The translations under genes were made by a program, and so were the position numbers. The notes under the pieces are model-generated. The model did no database searches and was not told the origin of the DNA. It worked only from the letters and a program-made list of their open reading frames with translations. Below are positions 19,954-29,217 of a DNA stretch of 34,437 nt, piece by piece. The number at the start of each line of letters is the position of its first letter. Positions within the stretch are counted from its first letter, which is position 1. The stretch comes from Candidatus Solibacter usitatus (GTDB lineage: Bacteria; Acidobacteriota; Terriglobia; Bryobacterales; Bryobacteraceae): contig JACPVQ010000097.1 in NCBI GenBank assembly GCA_016191645.1, forward strand, positions 1 through 34,437. Direction: 5' to 3'.

Positions 19954-22900
19954 ATGAAGCGTTTCTCCTTGATCGCAGTCATCCTGTTGGTCGCGGCAGC
20001 CGCGGTCGTGACCCTCTATCCACAACGCCAGGCCGGCAATGTTGCCCCGCCTGCGCCAGCCAATGGCCCTTCGTTTCGCGTTTTACTCGGCGTGGGAGAT
20101 CGCGAGGCCACCAAGTGGGACGGGAGTGTCGCCTCCACCGGGCGTGTGGCCACGATAAGAGGCTGGCGCTTCGCCGATGGCGATCGGATTCAGGGAAACA
20201 ATTGGCAGGCTTCGACGCGCGTGTCCCTGGGGCGGAAGAAAAAGGTAGAGGGAATTTTCCCGAATGGCGTTGTGATCTCGCTCGCCGCGGACGACCCCGG
20301 GGCGAAGTTCGAAGTGAAAACGGCGCAAGGCAATTTCAGCTTCACCGCGAAGGAGATCGGATTTGGCGTGGAAAAGCCGTTTCTGAACGGCAAGGCAGCC
20401 GTCGATCGCGTGCCCACCACCACGCGCCTCACGCAATCGGGCGATGAACAGGACTTCCCGTCCATTGCCAACAGCGCGGACGCCGTCTACGTCAGCTACG
20501 TCGAGTTTCTGCAAGGCGATCGAAGCAACGACGGCAGACAGCAACTGGATGCGCCGCCCGCCAATTTCGATTCGCTGGCGCGGCCCGCCGGCGGCGATCA
20601 GGTGATGCTGCTGCGTTACTCCAAACAACAGAGCACTTGGAGCGCGCCCATTCCGGTGTCCGCCGCAAAGCAGGACGTGATGCGAACAGCCGTGGCGGTA
20701 GATGGTAAGAAACGCGCCTGGGTTTTCTGGTCGGCGAATCAAAACGGCAACTTCGATATTTACGCGAAGCCCTACGCCGATGGCAAGTGGGGCAACGAAG
20801 TGCGCATCACAAACAACGCCGGCACCGATGTGAATCCGGTTGCGGCGGTGGATTCTCAAGGCCGCGTTTGGGTGGCATGGCAAGGTTTCCGCGGCAACAG
20901 CCTGGACATTTTGGTGGCTGCGCAAAACGGCGACACATTCACCGCCGAATCAGTGGTGTCTGCCTCGCGAAGCGAAAGCGATTGGGATCCGTCCATCGCC
21001 GCGGCATCGAACGGAGAAGTTGCGGTCGCCTGGGATACCTACGATAAAGGCAACTACGATGTCTATTTCCGCCGCATGAAGTGGGATGGCAGCGTGAAGA
21101 TGGAAGCGCCTGTGGCGGCGGCGGCATCACCGAATTTCGAAGCGCGCGCCTCGGTTGCCTATGACGGTCAGAACCGCCTGTGGGTTGCGTATGAAGCGTC
21201 GGGAGCGAAGTGGGGCAAGGATTTTGGCGCCTACGAAACCACCGGCGTTGCACTGTACCAGGATCATGATATCCGCGTGAAATGTTTCCAGGGTTCACAG
21301 GCGATGGTCACCAGCGCTGAGCTGAAGGACGCATTGCCCGGCGCGGCCGCCATTCGTAGAGCGCGCCGCGCGGCTCAAGAGTCGCCCGTTCGTCTGCCCG
21401 ATGCCTCGCTCGCCAGCAAGCGTCCCGCCAGTGGGACGCCGCAGCCAGGCCCGACTCCGTTGAACAGCTTTCCGAGAATCGCCGCCGATGGAAACGGCGG
21501 AATCTATCTTGCATTCCGCAGCCCTTCCGCGGGGTTCACGGCTTTAGGCAGCGGATGGACGCAGCAATTGGTCTTCCTGGATGGCAACGAATGGAAGGGG
21601 CCCGTGCCCGTTCCGAACTCCGATTATTGGATGGACATGCGCGCGGCGATGGCTTCCACAGGCCCCGGCCAGCTGATGATGGTAGCAGCTTCCGATCACA
21701 GGCAGACGGCCGGAGTTGCAGATCCCGCAAATGCCGCCACGAAGGGCAAGAAGAAAGGGAAGGCTGGCGACGGACTGGCACTCGCCGCGCTGCAATCGGA
21801 CCTCTTTGCATCGGTGCTGTCGATTGGCGGCGAAACGCGCACGGCGGCATTGAAGGCCGCGCCCGCCGAGAGAACCGGTAGCGTCGATCCGGAAGTATCC
21901 GCGGAGCGCGCACAAGTCGCTCTGATGCGGAACTATCGCGCGCAGGTGGGCTCGGAGAAATTGCAAATGATGCGCGGCGAGTTCCACCGCCATACGGAAG
22001 TTTCCGGCGACGGCGGACGCGACGGTCCGCTCATCGACGCCTACCGCTACATGATCGACGCCGCTTACATGGATTGGGGCGGCTGTTGCGATCACAACAA
22101 CGGCAATGGACGCGAGTACTCCTGGTGGATCCAGCAAAAGCTGACCGACGCCTACAAACTGGGCACGCGATACGTGCCGATGTTCTCTTACGAGCGCAGC
22201 ATCGTCTACCCCGAAGGGCATCGCAACACAGTGATGGCGCGGCGTGGAGTCCGCCCGCTGCCGCGGCTTGCGCTGTCTCCCGAAACGCCGTCCCAACCGG
22301 CGCCCGATACGCAGATGCTTTACCGCTATCTGAAACATTTCGGCGGCATCGTTGCGTCGCACACCTCCGGAACCAACATGGGAACCGACTGGCGCGATAA
22401 CGATCCGCTGGTGGAACCCGTCGTCGAAATCTATCAAGGCGACCGTCAGAATTACGAAATGCCCGGCGCTCCTCGCTCCAATAACGCTGACGATTCCATC
22501 GGCGGCTGGCGTCCATTGGGGTTCGTTTCGCTGGCGTTGGAGAAGGGTTACCGGCTGGCGTTCCAAGCTTCCAGCGATCACATCTCGACGCACATGTCCT
22601 ACTGCAATCTATGGGTCGCTGCGCCGACTCGGGAGGCGATCATGGAATCGTTCCGCAAACGCCGCGTCTACGGAGCCACGGAAAACATTCTCGCCGACGT
22701 GCGCTGTTCCGGACATTTCATGGGAGAAGAGTTTAGCCTCTCCGAACCGCCGTCAATTTCCGTGAAGCTGTGGGGTACGGCGAACTTCGCGAAAGTGCAT
22801 ATCGTCAAAGATGGCAAGTACGCCTACTCCGTGTCGCCGAACACGAAGACCGTTGACTTCGCGTGGCGCGATGCCAACGCTACGAAAGGTAAGACCAGCT

Positions 22901-22974
22901 ACTACTATGTGCGCGGCGAACAGGCGGACGGCGAATTGGTGTGGGTGAGCCCGATGTGGATCACCTACAAGTAG
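19954..22974 (+). CDS. DUF3604/PHP-like large exported or membrane-anchored protein with N-terminal propeller-like repeats
   Basis: N-terminal hydrophobic helix; repeats such as KKRAWVFWSANQNGNFDIYAKPYADGKW / QGRVWVAWQGFRGNSLDILVAAQNGD; C-terminal MMRGEFHRHTEVSGDGGRDG...GGCCDHNNGNGREYSWWIQQK. Confidence 0.85.
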   Translation: MKRFSLIAVILLVAAAAVVTLYPQRQAGNVAPPAPANGPSFRVLLGVGDREATKWDGSVASTGRVATIRGWRFADGDRIQGNNWQASTRVSLGRKKKVEGIFPNGVVISLAADDPGAKFEVKTAQGNFSFTAKEIGFGVEKPFLNGKAAVDRVPTTTRLTQSGDEQDFPSIANSADAVYVSYVEFLQGDRSNDGRQQLDAPPANFDSLARPAGGDQVMLLRYSKQQSTWSAPIPVSAAKQDVMRTAVAVDGKKRAWVFWSANQNGNFDIYAKPYADGKWGNEVRITNNAGTDVNPVAAVDSQGRVWVAWQGFRGNSLDILVAAQNGDTFTAESVVSASRSESDWDPSIAAASNGEVAVAWDTYDKGNYDVYFRRMKWDGSVKMEAPVAAAASPNFEARASVAYDGQNRLWVAYEASGAKWGKDFGAYETTGVALYQDHDIRVKCFQGSQAMVTSAELKDALPGAAAIRRARRAAQESPVRLPDASLASKRPASGTPQPGPTPLNSFPRIAADGNGGIYLAFRSPSAGFTALGSGWTQQLVFLDGNEWKGPVPVPNSDYWMDMRAAMASTGPGQLMMVAASDHRQTAGVADPANAATKGKKKGKAGDGLALAALQSDLFASVLSIGGETRTAALKAAPAERTGSVDPEVSAERAQVALMRNYRAQVGSEKLQMMRGEFHRHTEVSGDGGRDGPLIDAYRYMIDAAYMDWGGCCDHNNGNGREYSWWIQQKLTDAYKLGTRYVPMFSYERSIVYPEGHRNTVMARRGVRPLPRLALSPETPSQPAPDTQMLYRYLKHFGGIVASHTSGTNMGTDWRDNDPLVEPVVEIYQGDRQNYEMPGAPRSNNADDSIGGWRPLGFVSLALEKGYRLAFQASSDHISTHMSYCNLWVAAPTREAIMESFRKRRVYGATENILADVRCSGHFMGEEFSLSEPPSISVKLWGTANFAKVHIVKDGKYAYSVSPNTKTVDFAWRDANATKGKTSYYYVRGEQADGELVWVSPMWITYK

Positions 22975-23052
22975 AAGGTACTTTAGTACCGCTTCCGGAG
23001 TACTAGAGTCCTGTTCGAATTCACAACCAGCGCACTTATACTGTGGCTATCT

Positions 23053-25521
23053 ATGCCATTTGTGCGCGCGCTTGTCATTCTTATTCTCACAGCCGTGCTG
23101 CCCTGCGCGGCGCAATCGCTGGTCGCCGTTGGTCAGGACACTCTGACGCTTCCATCCGATGTGGACGGCGCTCCGGATTTCAATCCGCCTTTCGACCAGT
23201 TTCAGGCCGTCAACTATTATGCGTACGTCTATCCGTACACCATGCGCACGAACTTCACGAATGCCACGCGAAATCAGTCGTGGCGATCCCTCTACTTGGA
23301 GAATGAGTATCTGCGCTGTACGATTCTGCCGGACCTCGGCGGTCATGTCTATAACTGCTTCGACAAAGTGGCAAAGCGCGACATATTCTATGCCAACACG
23401 GCGATCAAGAAAGGTTGGGTCGGGCTGCGCGGCGCCTGGGCCGCGTTCGGTCTGGAATTGAATTTTCCAAACGCGCACAGCTGGGTTTCCATTTCTCCTG
23501 TCGATTTTGCGTTCAAGCAGAACCCCGACGGCAGCGGATCTGTCTGGGTAGGAAACGTCGATCGTGTCACCGGCATGCAGTGGCGAAGTGAATTCGTACT
23601 GCGGCCGGGAGTTGCCGCTTTGGAGCAGCGAGTCACGCTGGAGAACCGTTCCAATTTCCGGCGTCGATATTATTGGTGGGCGAATGCAGCCGTGCGGCTC
23701 GGCGAACGCGACCGCTTTGTCGTTCCGGCGAACATCACTTCCGGACACGGAACGGGCGTTCTCGATTCCTGGCCGGTGAATACTTCCGGCCGCGATCTGA
23801 GTTCCGTGGCGGCATACACGGGCGGCGAAGGCTATTTCGCGGTCGGATCGAACGAAGAGTTTCTGGGGGTCTATCAGGCGGCGACGCGAACCGGTTTGGC
23901 GCACGTCGCCGATGCGAAAGATGTTCCCGGCAAGAAGACCTGGACGTGGGGAACCGATTCGTGGCCGCGCCAGAATCTGAGCATCGACAATTCGAGTTAT
24001 ACCGAGATTCAAGCGGGCACGACGCCCAGCCAGGAGGTCTACGAATTCCTGGAGCCGCAGCAGATCAAATCGTTCACTGAATACTGGCTGCCCCTGCGCA
24101 ACATGGGCGGCGTAACGAAAGTGAGCCGCAACGGAGCCTTGTACCTAACACGCACAGGCGAGAATGTCGCGGCGGAATTTATGGCCGCAGGCGTCTGGTC
24201 CGGTGCGCTGATGCAACTCACCGATGGTTCGTCAAGTTTGGCGGAAAAGCGCATGGACATCGCTCCCGATACAACGCCTCAGATCGCAAGCACAAGTCCC
24301 GCGTCCAAACCGGTTACCTTCCGCGTGTTGGACAATGCGGGCGCGATTCTCTTCGAGCACACCGAAGGAGCGATGGACGCGCGCGGCACGAAAGAGGTAA
24401 CGCTCGGCAAGCAGCCAAGTCCGCCGTGGATGACCAAACAATCCAGTGAGCCGGACTTTCTCGCAATGGCCGATTACAATGAACGAAACGCGAACTACGA
24501 CGCTGCTCTCCTCAATTACGAAAAAGGCCGCGTGGCGTTTGCCGCATCGCAGGCTCTTGCCGCCGCGCAAGCCAGGTTGCTGGCTGGTCTGGAAAATCCG
24601 GCCGCGGTAAAAGGCGTGGGCGACGATGTTGAAAGTGGTTACTATCGCGCGATCGCGGCGTCCGACGCGAAAGCGCTGGAAGCGTTGCAGAGCGATTCCA
24701 ACTACGGAGTCGCCGCAAGCATTCGACTGGCGGAGTTGCAGGCGGCTTCCGGAGATACCGCCGCAATCGAGGTGTTGCGCCGCGCAGCCGGAGCGAAGAA
24801 TGTTCGCGCCGGAGCGATGGAAGTGACGCTCCTGCGAGCCGCGGGCAATTGGGAAGAAGCGGCATCGCGCGCCGCGCATTGGACGGCACTCGACCCGACC
24901 GATCTCGTTCTGCGCTACGAACTCTTTCGTCTCGGAACCGATGACCCATCCTATTGGCGTCACATGGGGGCGGACATCGAGCGGGTTCTCTTTGTTGCAG
25001 GGCATTTCATCCGCCTTGGACAATTCGCCGATGCCCTGCAAGTTCTGGAGTGGGATTATGCGGCTGTAAATGAGATAGAGCGCGAACCCGGCATCCCGGC
25101 GCCCGCCCGCCACGCCATGCTCTGGTACTACCGCGCCTATTGCAAACAGAAGCTTGGCGAATCCGGCGCGGAGGAATTGCGCAACGCCGCGGCGCAGGAT
25201 GTACGATACGTGTTTCCCAACGGATCCCTTGCGGCGGAAGTCTTGCAGGCGGCGGTGAAGACCAACGCTGCGGATGCGAACGCGCAATGGCTGCTCGGAT
25301 GTGTGTATTTTTCCAGCCGCCGGACGGACGAGGCGATCACGGCATGGGAGCGTGCCCGCACGTTGAAACCGCAGATTCCGTCACTGCATCGTACACTGGG
25401 TCGCGCCTACCTGGAAGTCAAGAGCGACAAGACGAAGGCACTGACGGTCTTGCAGGAAGGGCTCAAGTACGAAGCCGGCAACGCCGATCTTCAGCAGGCG
25501 CTCGCCCGCGCACAGCGTTAA
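23053..25521 (+). CDS. DUF5107 domain protein with C-terminal TPR-like repeats, secreted
   Basis: Signal peptide, then YPYTMRTNFT...LYLENEYLRCTILPDLGGHVYNCFDKVAKRDIFYAN; C-terminal TPR-like DANAQWLLGCVYFSSRRTDEAITAWERARTLKPQIPSLHRTLGRAYLEV. Confidence 0.87.
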   Translation: MPFVRALVILILTAVLPCAAQSLVAVGQDTLTLPSDVDGAPDFNPPFDQFQAVNYYAYVYPYTMRTNFTNATRNQSWRSLYLENEYLRCTILPDLGGHVYNCFDKVAKRDIFYANTAIKKGWVGLRGAWAAFGLELNFPNAHSWVSISPVDFAFKQNPDGSGSVWVGNVDRVTGMQWRSEFVLRPGVAALEQRVTLENRSNFRRRYYWWANAAVRLGERDRFVVPANITSGHGTGVLDSWPVNTSGRDLSSVAAYTGGEGYFAVGSNEEFLGVYQAATRTGLAHVADAKDVPGKKTWTWGTDSWPRQNLSIDNSSYTEIQAGTTPSQEVYEFLEPQQIKSFTEYWLPLRNMGGVTKVSRNGALYLTRTGENVAAEFMAAGVWSGALMQLTDGSSSLAEKRMDIAPDTTPQIASTSPASKPVTFRVLDNAGAILFEHTEGAMDARGTKEVTLGKQPSPPWMTKQSSEPDFLAMADYNERNANYDAALLNYEKGRVAFAASQALAAAQARLLAGLENPAAVKGVGDDVESGYYRAIAASDAKALEALQSDSNYGVAASIRLAELQAASGDTAAIEVLRRAAGAKNVRAGAMEVTLLRAAGNWEEAASRAAHWTALDPTDLVLRYELFRLGTDDPSYWRHMGADIERVLFVAGHFIRLGQFADALQVLEWDYAAVNEIEREPGIPAPARHAMLWYYRAYCKQKLGESGAEELRNAAAQDVRYVFPNGSLAAEVLQAAVKTNAADANAQWLLGCVYFSSRRTDEAITAWERARTLKPQIPSLHRTLGRAYLEVKSDKTKALTVLQEGLKYEAGNADLQQALARAQR

Positions 25522-25558
25522 TTAAGCAAGCGTCGCGCAACCCGCAATCAGAGTCTAG

Positions 25559-26101
25559 TTACTCTTCCCTCGGAGGAGGAGGAGGTTGCCCGTCGCGTGG
25601 AGGACCCTTCTTCCCACCGGGACCACCAAACCCCGGCCCGCCCGGTCTTCCTGGCCCACCGGGTCCACCCGGTCCACCGGGACCACGGCCTGCCGGAGGG
25701 CCGACTCCCATGCCAGGCTCGCGATGCATGCGCTTCTGCAATTCTCTCCATTGCTGCGTCGCCAGCAGCAGGCGCATTTTGAAGCCCATTTGCGAGAATG
25801 TCCGGTTGAGATCGGCGCGAGCCATGACCTGCCGCTCCAGCGCGGAGTTGAACTTGCCCATGTCAGGCTTTTCTTCGTTCATGAGGTCGTTCATGGCATT
25901 CTCGGCTTTTTCCAGGGCGGCGCGCTGGTCCACCAGTTTGTCGCGAAACTCACGAGTGATGGCTGGTATCTGACGCCGCTGCTCTTCGGTAAGATTCAGA
26001 TCGCGCGCAAGCGGACTTTCCCACCACGGGAAGAATTCTCGAGGCTGTTGGGCGAAGGCCGTCGTCAAAAAAATGAGAGAGACAAACAGGACGCGTATCA
26101 T
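25559..26101 (-). CDS. Spy/CpxP-like periplasmic protein with Gly-Pro-rich collagen-like tail
   Basis: Signal peptide; LNLTEEQRRQIPAITREFRDKL helical region; tail RGPGGPGGPGGPGRPGGPGFGGPGGKKGPP. Confidence 0.75.
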   Translation of the reverse strand: MIRVLFVSLIFLTTAFAQQPREFFPWWESPLARDLNLTEEQRRQIPAITREFRDKLVDQRAALEKAENAMNDLMNEEKPDMGKFNSALERQVMARADLNRTFSQMGFKMRLLLATQQWRELQKRMHREPGMGVGPPAGRGPGGPGGPGGPGRPGGPGFGGPGGKKGPPRDGQPPPPPREE

Positions 26102-26112
26102 GATGGCAACTC

Positions 26113-26556
26113 CTATTGCTTGCTTTCCGTTTTGGTCTGGAACAATCCGTGCAACGGTTCCATTGCGTCAGGCTCTGAGTCATAGACCGTCTTGTAGATC
26201 TCCGTCATCAATTGCGCATCCGACAAGCCGGCGTACGCATTTTGAAGCGGCGCGCTCCTTCGCACAGGCATCTGCCAGAGAACAACGAACAGAGCCACTC
26301 CGGCCACTGCGATGGCGGGACTCCAACGCATGAAGTAAGGCGCTACGGGACGCTTGGCCATACGCGCGTACAGGCATTCCCGCTGTGCGGCGAGCATACC
26401 CGCCGGCAAATCGGGTTCCCTCGTAATGTTCTTGCGGGCCGCAAGCCACTCTTCGCGCCGGCGGCGGCATTCCGGGCATTCGTTGACGTGGTTGTCCTCG
26501 GGACCAATCTCATAAAGATGGTTGAGGAAGTCGGATTCGGTCCAGTGTTTACTCAT
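26113..26556 (-). CDS. Anti-sigma factor (zinc-binding, single TM)
   Basis: HVNECPECRRR (H-x3-C-x2-C), TM AIAVAGVALFVVLW, adjacent to an ECF sigma gene. Confidence 0.75.
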   Translation of the reverse strand: MSKHWTESDFLNHLYEIGPEDNHVNECPECRRRREEWLAARKNITREPDLPAGMLAAQRECLYARMAKRPVAPYFMRWSPAIAVAGVALFVVLWQMPVRRSAPLQNAYAGLSDAQLMTEIYKTVYDSEPDAMEPLHGLFQTKTESKQ

Positions 26557-26582
26557 TGTGGTTCCTTCCGTCCATAGGTGGT

Positions 26583-27176
26583 CTACTCTGTTGTTCGGCC
26601 CTTCGCCGACCGGTAGACATCCTCCAACTCCCCGCGCAGTTTCGTGACCGCGCGTGACATGTGAGCCTTAACCGTGCCCACTTCCAATCCCAGAATCTCC
26701 CCAATTTCTTCCAGGCTCTTATCTTCAAAATGCTTCAGCGCAAATACGGCACGCTGGCGCGCGCTCAGGGTTTGCATTGCCATAACCAGTCTGCGCTGGA
26801 TCTCTACCCCGAACATGCGGTCTTCGGCGTTTGGCCCACGGTCTTGCGCCATGGTTAGTATGATCTCTTCGTCCTGCGGGGCAGGGCGTTTCCGCCAAAA
26901 CTGCCAGCGTTTGGAACGCAAACGGTCCAAACAGGTGTTGACGGCGATTCGTGTCAACCATTTCGCAGGCTCGGATACATCCAAGGCCTGACTCTGCAGG
27001 GCCTTATGCGCCTTCAGAAAAACATCCTGCGCCGCCGATTCGGCCTCCTCCCGATCCTGCAGCATTCGCTGACAGAGCAGAAAAATTCGCCTCTGTTCGC
27101 TTATCACCAAGGATGAGAAATCCCGTGCCGCCAATACGGGAGCAACGGCGAGCGGTTGAGCCACGACACCCATCAT
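26583..27176 (-). CDS. RNA polymerase sigma factor, sigma-70 (ECF) family
   Basis: DREEAESAAQDVFLKAHKAL...WLTRIAVNTCLDRLRSKRW...LSARQRAVFALKHFEDKSLEEIGEILGLEVGTVKAHMSRAVTKLRGEL. Start trimmed to 27176. Confidence 0.93.
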   Translation of the reverse strand: MMGVVAQPLAVAPVLAARDFSSLVISEQRRIFLLCQRMLQDREEAESAAQDVFLKAHKALQSQALDVSEPAKWLTRIAVNTCLDRLRSKRWQFWRKRPAPQDEEIILTMAQDRGPNAEDRMFGVEIQRRLVMAMQTLSARQRAVFALKHFEDKSLEEIGEILGLEVGTVKAHMSRAVTKLRGELEDVYRSAKGRTTE

Positions 27177-27191
27177 ACTCTGTACAACGTA

Positions 27192-27209
27192 AATCCCCTC
27201 TGTGGGATT
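27192..27209 (-). terminator. Possible weak terminator or hairpin between the flippase and sigma genes
   Basis: Perfect inverted repeat aatccc-ctctgt-gggatt; no long U tract. Confidence 0.3.
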
Positions 27210-27232
27210 ACAGGCAAAACAGAATCTTCGGA

Positions 27233-28738
27233 TTACACGTACTTTCGGACAAACTGCCGCACCAATCGCCGGTGGTCCGGATGCAGAATCAGGAAGAACG
27301 CGGCCAGAACGTAGAGGGTAACGTAGATGCTGCCCACCACCAGTAGTTGACTCCAAGTAGCTCCTGGAATCAACAACTTGCGCGTCAAGTACAGACACAA
27401 AACACCGGTGGAAGCAAGCGTAACCGGCCAGGCGTAGACGCGCCAAAGGAAGGAAACCGGCCGCAGTTGGAACTCACGGCAATACAAGCGGGCGAGGTTC
27501 AGGCAACGGTTCAATGTCAACAACACCCCCACCAATGCGGCTACATATGGCAGTCCCAAGTTCGGCAAAACCAGCGCCGCACCGGTCAGCGTAAGCACCG
27601 CCTCCAGCAGAATGTAGTTGGAAAAAACGCCGAACTTGCCGATGCCGGTCAGAATCGCCGTGCAAATGGTGAGGCCGGGCCAAAGGGCTTGCCCGGCAGC
27701 CATCACGATCACGAGAGTTTCCGTGTGCGTGGCGAAATCGTCGTTCACCCACAGCCGGAAAAACGAGGTCCCATACACCGCAAGAAAGCTGCACATCGCC
27801 AGCCACGCAACGGCCGCGTAGGAGTTGGCGTAGTAGCCCAGATAAACGATGGCATCCCTCTTGCCGCGAGCCAGCCAATCCGATGTGCGCGGGACGATGA
27901 TGAGGGAAACGCGGCCAATGCCCTCCATGCCGTATTCGAACAGCTTCTGCGTGGCGGTGTAGTAGGTGACAAATCGCACCGGCAGAAAGTAAGCGATCAG
28001 CGCCGGCATACCGGCTGACAAAAGGCGCAACGATACGATGCTGGAGGTCATCTGGCGCGCATACTGGAAGATGTTCAGCGCGGTTTCCTTCGTAACCAGT
28101 GCGAGGCCGATACGCATTCGCGGATACACCAGAATGGCGGCCGTTAGAAAGGCCGCATACGTGGCGATTTGCAGGATGAGCACCGCGTATCCCATTTCGC
28201 GCAGGCCGTATCCCAGATAAATGGTCACCGGCAGCGCGATGCTTCGCAACAAGGAATAGAGCACGAAGACGTGATTCGACAGATCGAAGCGCTGAAAACC
28301 TTCAAGCATGGCGGAGAACGTGTTGAACACCAAACCCATTCCCCAAATGAGGCTAACCACCCTGAGGAGAAACGGAAAATTTGGATCCTGTATGTGAAGA
28401 AAGTCAGCGATGATGTGAGCCGATGACCAGAACCCCAACAGAATCAACCCGCCCATCACCAAGGAATAGGCCGCGGCCGTGCTGAGCAGACTGTTCAAAC
28501 GGTCCCATTGCTCCAATGCGCGATACTCGGCGGTGAGTTTCACGGTTGCGGGGCGCACGCCGAAATCGATGAGCCAGAAATAATCGACCAGGGACAGCGC
28601 AAGAGTCCACACCCCGTAGCGTTCCGCGCCCAGTTGTCGTATAAGAAATGGCGCAACGATGAGTCCGGACAGAATCAGCGCAACCGCACCCACTGAACTC
28701 CAGGCGATGTTCAACAGATACTGGCGGCGCGGCGTCAA
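27233..28738 (-). CDS. Polysaccharide flippase (MOP/Wzx-like) membrane protein
   Basis: NIAWSSVGAVALILSGLIVAPFLIRQLGAERYGVWTLALSLVDYFWLIDFGVRPATVKLTAEYRA, multiple TM segments. Confidence 0.88.
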   Translation of the reverse strand: MTPRRQYLLNIAWSSVGAVALILSGLIVAPFLIRQLGAERYGVWTLALSLVDYFWLIDFGVRPATVKLTAEYRALEQWDRLNSLLSTAAAYSLVMGGLILLGFWSSAHIIADFLHIQDPNFPFLLRVVSLIWGMGLVFNTFSAMLEGFQRFDLSNHVFVLYSLLRSIALPVTIYLGYGLREMGYAVLILQIATYAAFLTAAILVYPRMRIGLALVTKETALNIFQYARQMTSSIVSLRLLSAGMPALIAYFLPVRFVTYYTATQKLFEYGMEGIGRVSLIIVPRTSDWLARGKRDAIVYLGYYANSYAAVAWLAMCSFLAVYGTSFFRLWVNDDFATHTETLVIVMAAGQALWPGLTICTAILTGIGKFGVFSNYILLEAVLTLTGAALVLPNLGLPYVAALVGVLLTLNRCLNLARLYCREFQLRPVSFLWRVYAWPVTLASTGVLCLYLTRKLLIPGATWSQLLVVGSIYVTLYVLAAFFLILHPDHRRLVRQFVRKYV

Positions 28739-29217
28739 TGTTGCGATTGTAGCGTTTTCCGCGCCGGCCGCTTGAGATTCGCTTCGTAACGACGCACATA
28801 TTCTTTCAGCGGCACGCGAGCCACGGCTTGGCCAATGACGTCGAGGGCAAGGTCTTCGACTTTCTTAAAGCGAACGCAACACTTCCCCATGTCGAGCTTT
28901 TTGCCGTTCAACAGGGACTGCACTTTGAGCCACCGGGCCTCGCCGGGATCCTGATAGATTCCCATCATGTAGAGCGACACGTAATTCTTCTGCGAACCAA
29001 GGCAAATGAATGGCAGCGGTTGCTTGGGATCGCAGTGGTAGCCGGCGGGGTAAATGCTGTGCGGAACGACGTAGCCGATCATGCCAATATGCATCTGTTC
29101 CTTGAACCCTTTGGGGAGATTCTTCCGGATCACAGCGCGAACCGTGGCAACCGCTTTGCGCCGGTCTTCGGGGAGCTCTGCCAAATAATCGGCAACGGAC
29201 TTGGCTTTGCTCTGCAT
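28735..29217 (-). CDS. DUF1801 (YdhG-like) protein
   Basis: SVADYLAELPEDRRKAVATVRAVIRKNLPKGFKEQMHIGMIGYVVP...MGKCCVRFKKVEDLALDVIG. Confidence 0.85.
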   Translation of the reverse strand: MQSKAKSVADYLAELPEDRRKAVATVRAVIRKNLPKGFKEQMHIGMIGYVVPHSIYPAGYHCDPKQPLPFICLGSQKNYVSLYMMGIYQDPGEARWLKVQSLLNGKKLDMGKCCVRFKKVEDLALDVIGQAVARVPLKEYVRRYEANLKRPARKTLQSQH

